Assembly: GCA_016793465.1 (NCBI GenBank)
Contig: JAEUJW010000029.1
Location: 1 to 64,000, forward strand
Source: Myxococcales bacterium
GTDB taxonomy: Bacteria; Myxococcota; Polyangia; Nannocystales; Nannocystaceae
DNA: 64,000 nt
Direction: 5' to 3'
The notes under the pieces are model-generated. The model ran no database searches. It was not told the DNA's origin and worked only from the letters and a program-made list of their open reading frames with translations. Below are positions 63,454 through 64,000 of this stretch, piece by piece; the stretch's first letter is position 1; every line of letters starts with the position of its first letter. Position numbers and translations under genes: made by a program.

Positions 63454-64000
63454 TCACGGGCCGCAGAAGTTCTGGTCGTAGTGCTCGCGGAACGGGCCCG
63501 CGAACCAGCCGTCGGCCTCGTTGGGGTGGGCCCAGAAGAACACCCCGCCGTTGTTCGGGTACCAGCCCTCGACCGTGGTCGCGACCTCGACCGCGGCCGG
63601 CTGCGTCGCCACCGGGTTGCAGCCCGGCTCGATGCAGTAGCCGAACGCCACCCGCGAGGCGTCGCCCTTGAACGGCCCGTCGACGAGCGCGCGGTAGTTG
63701 CCCTCGATCGCCGCCAGCCCGCCCGGCTCGAACGGCGAGTTGCCGCCGTTGTAGTACTGCGGCATCAGGAAGTCGATCGCGTCGGCGTGGGCCTCGACGA
63801 TCTCGAAGTACGGGTCGCCGGCGTCGAGCTCGTGGTCCATCGGCGCGTGCGTGATCAATTTCTTCTCGCCCGGCAGGGCGTCGAGCGCGGTCCGCAGCCC
63901 CGCCGTCAGGTCGCCGACGAAGTCGCGGTGCGGCGCGTCGTGCAGGCAGTACTCGTAGTCGATGTCGACGCCGTCGAGGTCGTTGTCGGCGACCAGCCCG
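63454..64000 (-). CDS. GH18 chitinase-like protein, C-terminal part (runs off the window)
   Basis: The last 182 codons of a glycoside hydrolase family 18 protein. The catalytic motif is visible near the right edge: LDGVDIDYEYC, matching DGxDxDxE with the acid/base Glu. Downstream come FLMPQYYNGG (the M-x-Y subsite motif) and GVFFWAHPNEAD (the terminal strand, Trp included). Likely a secreted or surface chitinase or endo-N-acetylglucosaminidase acting on fungal or bacterial cell-wall polysaccharide. The N-terminus with any signal peptide is outside. The stop is at 63454; the neighbour 62292-63410 is convergent. Confidence 0.82.
   Translation of the reverse strand, partial: GLVADNDLDGVDIDYEYCLHDAPHRDFVGDLTAGLRTALDALPGEKKLITHAPMDHELDAGDPYFEIVEAHADAIDFLMPQYYNGGNSPFEPGGLAAIEGNYRALVDGPFKGDASRVAFGYCIEPGCNPVATQPAAVEVATTVEGWYPNNGGVFFWAHPNEADGWFAGPFREHYDQNFCGP

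Overview
The window looks like a chromosome segment of a very GC-rich predatory myxobacterium, most likely of the Nannocystis/Plesiocystis/Enhygromyxa group (inference). The signs are near-saturated G/C third codon positions, many lipoproteins with long Ser/Thr/Gly/Asp linkers followed by Cys-rich domains (including the Myxococcus Cys-rich repeat), eukaryote-like Ser/Thr kinases, FG-GAP and beta-propeller secreted proteins, and GTG/TTG starts. No rRNA, tRNA, CRISPR array or complete IS was seen.

Layout. 1-2658: the 5' part of a tyrosine integrase gene (minus) faces a Ser/Thr kinase-TPR gene that has lost its N-lobe exactly at the catalytic-loop codons, so one end of an integrated element probably lies here. 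2773-3995: small membrane protein plus MmyB-type regulator. 4260-6607: a lower-GC module encoding a MACPF pore-forming protein with a C-terminal ILEI/FAM3-like domain and an unknown 158-aa partner, with its own -10 element, an inverted-repeat operator candidate and an intergenic hairpin. 6652-14046: alpha/beta hydrolase, Bcr/CflA transporter, a two-haem propeller protein, a V4R-like/STAS signalling pair and a DoxX-like protein. 14317-18937: a consensus-like promoter, a near-perfect operator palindrome and a structured leader ahead of a tight three-gene operon: KamA-family aminomutase, AsnB and an aminotransferase.

19188-25269: secreted metzincin with FG-GAP blades, two lipoproteins, a kinase-cNMP-binding fusion and a P1/DmpA-type self-cleaving peptidase behind a 12-codon leader ORF. 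25317-30783: heavy-metal RND efflux operon (adaptor, pump, outer-membrane factor). 31008-38080: DUF389 membrane protein, ISP-type DNA methyltransferase, a LytM protein with degenerate zinc ligands and a HEAT-repeat protein. 38195-39400: Cys-rich lipoprotein. 39521-42667: a lower-GC island with a metallopeptidase-like lipoprotein and a lipoprotein gene cut by an in-frame amber codon.

42730-48267: zinc-ribbon protein and a coupled pair of HSP90-fold proteins, one with intact ATPase boxes and the other degenerate. 48555-58391: surface/secreted genes (beta-helix lipoprotein, TSP3-OmpA protein, S10-like lipoprotein, Cys-rich lipoproteins) and a possible caspase-fold protein. 58678-64000: two membrane proteins, a KdpDE-like two-component pair without the pump genes, a NAPE-PLD-like metallo-hydrolase and the 3' part of a GH18 chitinase gene.

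How it fits together: much of the window is envelope, secretion and predation biology (pore former, chitinase, metalloproteases, lipoproteins) with signalling proteins between. At least ten genes have a TA-N3-T-like -10 only 5-9 nt before the start codon, suggesting leaderless or very short-leader transcripts are common. The best candidates for something new are the MACPF-ILEI module, the integrase-interrupted kinase, the KamA-AsnB-aminotransferase operon and the paired HSP90-fold genes.
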